A stretch of 11,232 nucleotides of DNA. It comes from Chitinophagaceae bacterium (GTDB taxonomy: Bacteria; Bacteroidota; Bacteroidia; Chitinophagales; Chitinophagaceae). Shown here one piece after another: positions 7,482-11,232 of this stretch (position 1 is its first letter; each line of letters opens with the position of its first letter). The stretch is from NCBI GenBank assembly GCA_025351145.1, contig JANXWM010000142.1, positions 1 to 11,232 of the forward strand. The letters run 5' to 3'. The position numbers and the translations under genes were made by a program. The notes below the pieces were generated by a model that was given only the letters and a program-made list of their open reading frames with translations, did no database searches and had not been told where the DNA came from.

Positions 7482-7549
7482 GTTTTTCAATTGAAAAACA
7501 ACGTGTTGAGTTGGATATACAAAAAAAGTTGTACGTTTTTGATACAACT
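7482..7549. promoter_or_regulatory. Cluster of dyad symmetries upstream of the permease gene
   Basis: GTTTTTCAA/TTGAAAAAC at 7482-7499 is a perfect 18-bp palindrome. Thirty bases on, AGTTGTA (7527-7533) pairs with TACAACT (7543-7549) around a nine-base loop. The second dyad includes TTGTACGTT, which is also the inner part of the repeat arm. The cluster lies 168-235 bp upstream of the permease start and between the permease and the dnaB terminator. It could hold an operator or be debris of a repeat; nothing decides between these. Confidence 0.35.
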
Positions 7550-7600
7550 ATTGTTCTGTTTCGATGCAGCAATTACAGCAGAAAAATTATAATGGAAGTG

Positions 7601-7641
7601 TTGAAATAAAAACAGCCGACTACCTGTGGTAACCGGCTGTT
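7601..7641 (-). terminator. Intrinsic terminator of dnaB
   Basis: AACAGCCG (7611-7618) pairs with CGGCTGTT (7634-7641), with an inner TACC/GGTA stem (7621-7624 with 7628-7631) around TGT. Read on the minus strand, the stem runs into TTTTTATTTCAA, the T-run of an intrinsic terminator. It lies 124 bases after the dnaB stop codon. On the plus strand no T-run follows, so it serves dnaB rather than anything from the left. Confidence 0.82.
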
Positions 7642-7764
7642 GAATGCTCAATAGAAATACCGGACGTACAAGTGTGCGACGCAAGGATGCATCATTCCTG
7701 TTCTTCTGCCCGGTTCATAAAAATGTATTTAAAAAATCGTAAATCCGAAATCGTACCTCTAAAA

Positions 7765-9351
7765 TTAGAAAGGGGTTTCCTCATCGAAACCTTCATCAAA
7801 AGCGCCGTTGTTCATGCGGCTGCCTTTTTGAATAAAGAACTTTCCGCCTTCGTCGCTGCCACTGCCGGGTGCAGCAGGTGCAGGCGGAACGGGTTTCCAG
7901 TTACCGGCACTTTTACCCGGATTAAACCCGCCGCTATCACCATCCCATTCTTCAAATTTTTGTATGTGCAGCAAAGCGCGGAGCTTAATGGTTTCAAGTG
8001 AACCATTCCTGTGTTTTGCAATGCGTATGTGCGTTTCGCCTTTGGTGCTTTCGCCGTTTTCGTTGTTCATTACCTCGTAATATTCGGGGCGGTAAATAAA
8101 CATAACCATGTCCGCATCCTGCTCAATGGCGCCGGATTCACGAAGGTCACTCAACTGCGGCATCTTGCTTTCTTTACGTGTTTCCACCGCACGGCTTAAC
8201 TGGCTTAATGCAATGATTGGAACATTCAATTCTTTGGCGAGCGCTTTAAGGTTTCGTGAAATTGTGCTGATCTCCTGTTCGCGGTTGCCGCCTTTGTTAT
8301 CGCTGCTGCCGCTCATGAGCTGCAGATAATCTATCAATATTAAACCTACCTTATGTTTGTTCACCAAACGCCTTGCTTTGGCGCGGAATTCAAAGATGTT
8401 GAGGGCCGCCGTATCGTCAATATAAATAGGCGCTTTTTCAAGGCGCTTAATGCCTTTGGTGTTTAGCTGCTGGTATTCGTATTCTTCCAGTTTACCACGT
8501 GAAATTTTTTCCATCATAATTTCACTTTCGGCTGAAAGTATACGCTGCACCAACTGCGATGCACTCATCTCAAGCGAGAAGAAACCGACCGCTGTTGGTT
8601 TGGTTGGGTGCAATGCGGCATTGCGTGCAAGGTTCAATGCAAAAGCCGTTTTACCAACTGACGGACGTGCTGCCAATATAATTAAATCTGTTGGCTGCCA
8701 TCCATAAGTAACACGGTCCATACTGGCAAAGCCACTCGGCACGCCGGATATTTCTTCTTTTTTTGTTCTTAATTCATCAATTCGGTTAATGGCCTGCGCA
8801 AGGGCACTACTCATTTCCTTATAATCTGTTTTAAGGAAGTTGTTGGTGATCTGGAAAATTTTGTCTTCCGCATCATCCATTAAATCAAAAACATCGGTGC
8901 TTTCTTCGTAGGCTTCGCTGATGATCTCACCGCTAATGCGGATAAGTTCGCGCTGCACAAATTTCTGAAGCACAATCCTGGAGTGTGCTTCAATATTAGC
9001 CGTTGAAACAACAGCGTTGGTTAGCTTGGTTACATAGTAAGGTCCACCAACCATTTCAAGCTCTTCGCTTATTTTTAATTCTTCTACAACCGTTAAAATA
9101 TCGATGGGTAAACTTTTCTGCGCCAGGCTTTGAAAAGCGCGGTAAATGCGCTGGTTGGCATCAACGTAAAAACATTCGGGTTTTAATATTTCGACTACGG
9201 TATCGAATGCAGCCTTATCGAGCATAACTGCGCCAAGCACCGCTTCTTCCAGGTCTTTGGCCTGTGGTGGCAATTTGCCATAAACCATAGTACTCAGGTC
9301 TGTGGTCGGCTTTCTCCTTTTTCTGTCCTTGTTAAAATTCGTTAGTTCCAT
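7765..9351 (-). CDS. dnaB: Replicative DNA helicase DnaB
   Basis: This is the hexameric 5'-3' helicase that unwinds DNA at the replication fork and works with primase. The protein has 528 residues, somewhat longer than E. coli DnaB (~470) because of N- and C-terminal extensions typical of Bacteroidota. The N-terminal domain spans about 26-130 (PPQAKDLEEAVLGAVMLD), followed by a linker and a RecA-like domain from about 200. Visible motifs are Walker A ARPSVGKTA (228-236), SLEM (259-262), Walker B LILIDYLQL (337-345), ALSQLSRAVE (381-390), SDLRESGAIEQDAD (401-414) and KHRNG (446-450) with the probable arginine finger. The tail from about 470 is low-complexity (G, P, A, S) and ends in DEGFDEETPF. 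The start ATG at 9351 fits the family N-terminus. The gene appears monocistronic, with its own terminator at 7601-7641 and a 615-bp gap upstream. Confidence 0.98.
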   Translation of the reverse strand: MELTNFNKDRKRRKPTTDLSTMVYGKLPPQAKDLEEAVLGAVMLDKAAFDTVVEILKPECFYVDANQRIYRAFQSLAQKSLPIDILTVVEELKISEELEMVGGPYYVTKLTNAVVSTANIEAHSRIVLQKFVQRELIRISGEIISEAYEESTDVFDLMDDAEDKIFQITNNFLKTDYKEMSSALAQAINRIDELRTKKEEISGVPSGFASMDRVTYGWQPTDLIILAARPSVGKTAFALNLARNAALHPTKPTAVGFFSLEMSASQLVQRILSAESEIMMEKISRGKLEEYEYQQLNTKGIKRLEKAPIYIDDTAALNIFEFRAKARRLVNKHKVGLILIDYLQLMSGSSDNKGGNREQEISTISRNLKALAKELNVPIIALSQLSRAVETRKESKMPQLSDLRESGAIEQDADMVMFIYRPEYYEVMNNENGESTKGETHIRIAKHRNGSLETIKLRALLHIQKFEEWDGDSGGFNPGKSAGNWKPVPPAPAAPGSGSDEGGKFFIQKGSRMNNGAFDEGFDEETPF

Positions 9352-9764
9352 TGGGTAATAGTCTGCATTGGATTAGTAAACTTTTGTTACGCCATTCTTC
9401 CCCGGGCAGCATCGTTTTTATAAAAAATAAATTCATGTTAAGGCTGAAAAAATGTTGTTCCGTTGAGTAAAGGGAAACGAATATAGAAGGCTTTTTCATA
9501 CCACAAGAAGTTTTATTTTAATAATATTTATTCTTTTATACTGCACATGATAATCCACATGATACTAATGTTTTTGCACAGGTAAATATTGTTTGCCCAC
9601 ATTTTTAAAAAGTTTTCCGCCAATGAAGGTATTTAATCCACATTATTTGTGCAGAAAGAATTAGCCCGAATAATTTGACAGTTCGAGGCTTTTTGATTAG
9701 CTAAAAGGAATGGAATTAAAAGCTGTTTTTTGAGCCGGGCAGAAGAATATCTATGAGTCTTTTG
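9352..9764. other. AT-rich gap upstream of dnaB without a gene
   Basis: No credible reading frame or RNA gene is seen here. The stretch should contain the dnaB promoter, since dnaB reads leftward from 9351, but I could not pick a convincing -33/-7 pair. The part nearest dnaB (9361-9480) has a GC-rich block CCCCGGGCAG beside A/T runs. The middle (9481-9660) is very AT-rich and holds the DnaA-box-like sites described separately, along with a direct repeat CACATGATA at 9544-9552 and 9556-9564. Between 9660 and 9764 nothing recognisable is seen. Confidence 0.5.
9551..9642 (+). promoter_or_regulatory. Cluster of four DnaA-box-like 9-mers
   Basis: Against the DnaA box TTATCCACA, TAATCCACA occurs twice with one mismatch (9551-9559 and 9634-9642). 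TTTTGCACA (9572-9580) and TTGCCCACA (9593-9601) each have two mismatches. All four point the same way within 92 bp of AT-rich DNA, 200-290 bp upstream of the dnaB start. They could mark DnaA control of dnaB or a DnaA-binding reservoir. No exact box is present, so chance in AT-rich DNA remains possible. Confidence 0.3.
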
Positions 9765-9868
9765 TTGCGTCGCACTCTTGTACGTTCGGAAGTTTATTGA
9801 GCTGTTGCATCAACCTTTGCTTCGGTAAAAGTTCACCAATGTTCCGAAAGTATAAGAGTGCGACGCAA
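9765..9868. repeat. Inverted-repeat element, compact copy 4
   Basis: The left arm (9765-9790) is a full match to TTGCGTCGCACTCTTGTACG plus TTCGGA. The right arm (9844-9868) is its reverse complement with two changes (AAAGTATAAG for AACGTACAAG). At 104 bp this is the shortest copy and probably closest to the basic unit. The interior contains GTTGCATCAAC, a small hairpin, and GCTTCGGTAAA shared with copy 1. It lies between the alpha-2-macroglobulin stop codon (9967) and dnaB, about 100 bp downstream of the former, so transcripts of that gene would run through it. Confidence 0.9.
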
Positions 9869-9966
9869 GAGGCGATGCTATGAAAAATTAATAGTTCGGC
9901 CAAATATTGAGCGTGTTTCGGCTGCACTCAACATTGAAATGCGCTCACTACTAAAATACAAAAAAA

Positions 9967-11232
9967 TTATTCAACAACCTGCACCCATTTACCGGCAATA
10001 CCACCACTGATGGTATGATCGTACATGGCTTCTGCATACACACCGGGCCAGTAATACTTGCCGGGATAAGCTGCATTGAGCTGCACATAATAGGTGAGTG
10101 ATTCGCCTTGTTTGAGATCGAAATAATGATACACACGGTCGTCGCGTATATCCATGTAATCGCTGGGCGAAGATTTAAATACGCCTTCACTGTTGTACAA
10201 TCTTGTATTAAGAATTTCCCAACCACTCGGGAAGATTTGTGACAACGCCATTTGCGTATAAGAACCACGTTTACCTGGATTTTTAACCGTGACTTTTGCA
10301 ACAAAATCGGTCCCTTGTTTTATACTTGCCGGATCAATGGTTTGTCCGCTTGTGGTAAGATAATTCACAGAAACCTGCAGCACATTTGGATCATTATTTA
10401 CAGGAATGGGCTGAGTGCTTAATGGCTGTCCTTCGTTAATGATGCGCACATACAAAACATTGGTTCCTTTATTGGTAAGCTGCACATTGCTTTTACCATT
10501 TTGCCATAGTGAAGCAGTTTGCGAAATGGTGCTTGCTGAATTAATAGTCAAGTTTTGTGCATTGATCTTCGCAACAGCATTGATCTTTTGCCCGCTGTTA
10601 TTATTGCCACTGTATTTTGCAATAGCGAGTAATGAGTATGCTGTTGTTTGTGTGCTGTACCAGTTATCCTGAGAGAGTTCAGCAGCAACCGTTTTTACCA
10701 ATTGAGTTGCTTCTGATTTGCGGTTCATGATGGTAAGTGTTTCGAGTACCATTGCTTCATCACGAAGGTTGCTTCCATAACTGATACCTGTATATGGCCG
10801 CGCAGAAAATGATGTTGGTAAATTACTGATGAGTTGCAGTGCAACATTTGATTGACCTATTAATTGATAAGCTGCAGCGAGCCGCCATTTAGCTTCGGGT
10901 GTTAAGAATTTAAATTCTTTTAAACGGTTCATAGCGCCAAGCTCAGGGGCTTTTGCCAATGCTAATAAATATAAACGGTATGATTGTGAAAGATCGGTAC
11001 CATACCATGGTGCTGTGGTAACATTCCATGCCAATGCTTTGGTACGCTGGTATGCTTTCCATTGTTGCAATAAAGAGGAGGAAACATTGTAACCTTTTGC
11101 GGATGCTTCCAGTAAAAAATGACCGGCATAATTGCTGCCCCATTCATCGCTCTCATTATCGCCGGGCCAGTAGCTAAAGCCACCATCTGTTGTTTGAAAG
11201 TTTTGTAATTTTTGTATGCCTGCACGTATGTT
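9967..11232 (-). CDS. Bacterial alpha-2-macroglobulin family protein, C-terminal part (5' partial)
   Basis: Bacterial alpha-2-macroglobulins are large periplasmic, often lipid-anchored protease traps linked to envelope defence and repair. Only the last 421 residues are in the window; the frame is open to the right edge, so the start and any thioester motif (CxEQ) lie outside. The visible part starts in the thioester-domain helical region, with GGFSYWPGDNESDEWGSNYA at about 17-36 and STQTTAYSLLAIAKY at about 193-207. It ends in the C-terminal macroglobulin domain (about 284-421), with SQIFPSGWEI, DIRDDRVYHYFDL (361-373), YPGKYYWPGVYAEAMYD and the terminal GKWVQVVE, all characteristic of the family. 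A TTG at 11070 is not the start, because the family match continues upstream of it. The usual partner pbpC (penicillin-binding protein 1C) is not downstream here. The gene is followed by about 100 bp and an inverted-repeat element. Confidence 0.93.
   Translation of the reverse strand, partial: NIRAGIQKLQNFQTTDGGFSYWPGDNESDEWGSNYAGHFLLEASAKGYNVSSSLLQQWKAYQRTKALAWNVTTAPWYGTDLSQSYRLYLLALAKAPELGAMNRLKEFKFLTPEAKWRLAAAYQLIGQSNVALQLISNLPTSFSARPYTGISYGSNLRDEAMVLETLTIMNRKSEATQLVKTVAAELSQDNWYSTQTTAYSLLAIAKYSGNNNSGQKINAVAKINAQNLTINSASTISQTASLWQNGKSNVQLTNKGTNVLYVRIINEGQPLSTQPIPVNNDPNVLQVSVNYLTTSGQTIDPASIKQGTDFVAKVTVKNPGKRGSYTQMALSQIFPSGWEILNTRLYNSEGVFKSSPSDYMDIRDDRVYHYFDLKQGESLTYYVQLNAAYPGKYYWPGVYAEAMYDHTISGGIAGKWVQVVE

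Larger units (their letters stand above)
7351..7695. repeat. Inverted-repeat element, long copy 3
   Basis: The left arm (7362-7384) and right arm (7662-7685) are inverted copies of the shared arm. Pairing extends outward: ATGATGCATTC at 7351-7361 matches GGATGCATCAT at 7685-7695, so 34 bases pair with about three mismatches. The right arm carries the CAAGTGTG variant, the complement of the variant left arm of copy 1. Interior similarity to the 9765 copy is visible after the left arm (CTTTATTCAGCT against GTTTATTGAGCT) and before the right arm (CAATAGAAATACCGGACG). The ~277 bp between the arms hold the dnaB terminator and several dyads. The right arm lies between the dnaB stop codon and that terminator, so it is transcribed as part of the dnaB 3' untranslated region. 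Confidence 0.8.

Noticed and set aside
7672..8001. 109-residue plus-strand frame
   Set aside because: It begins in a repeat arm and then runs antisense to the dnaB 3' end.
9352..9764. Replication origin next to dnaB
   Set aside because: There are only four imperfect DnaA-box-like sites and no dnaA, dnaN or clear unwinding element, so calling an origin is not supported.
2349..9868. CRISPR array
   Set aside because: The repeats are inverted, occur in pairs kilobases apart, and have no regular spacers or cas genes.
9951..10304. 117-residue minus-strand frame at the end of the alpha-2-macroglobulin gene
   Set aside because: It overlaps in another frame the clearly conserved C-terminal macroglobulin domain and has no family features.

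Overview
The window looks like chromosomal DNA of a Bacteroidota bacterium, most likely Chitinophagaceae or a close relative (inference). The DnaB and the long MacB/FtsX-type permease have the shape usual in that phylum. Genes lack clear Shine-Dalgarno sites, start regions are AT-rich, and codon use is that of a ~40% GC genome.

Layout. (1) 1-2310, plus strand: the 3' part of a type I restriction-modification gene in which the HsdM methyltransferase is fused to a two-TRD HsdS specificity subunit. Its 5' end lies outside the window. (2) 2311-2852: a repeat-rich gap with a putative promoter and a terminator-like leader hairpin. It precedes a probable two-gene operon: a methylglyoxal-synthase-fold protein that has lost most known active-site residues (2937-3413), then a YbjJ-like MFS transporter (3443-4597) ending in a strong intrinsic terminator. 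(3) 4873-7314, minus strand: an ABC transporter permease with eight predicted membrane segments and no ATPase gene beside it. (4) 7765-9351, minus strand: the replicative helicase DnaB, with its own terminator at 7604-7641. Its upstream gap holds four near-matches to the DnaA box. (5) 9967-11232, minus strand: the C-terminal part of a bacterial alpha-2-macroglobulin whose 5' end lies outside the window.

The main structure not explained by genes is a family of inverted repeats. Eight copies of a ~26-bp arm (core TTGCGTCGCACTCTTGTACG, then TTCGGA) occur as four head-to-head pairs, one pair in each of the four large gaps that follow a complete 3' gene end. The arms always face the same way, with TTGCG outermost. 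Interior sequence is also partly shared, so each pair looks like one element. Two pairs are compact (104 and 107 bp) and two are long (257 and about 345 bp). One long pair seems to hold a second repeat family, and the other contains the dnaB terminator. This resembles a REPIN or MITE family; paired uptake-type sequences are an alternative.

The genes do not form one pathway. DnaB is housekeeping, restriction-modification is defence, the MgsA-like/MFS pair may be a small metabolite-export or sensing unit, and the permease and alpha-2-macroglobulin act at the cell envelope.
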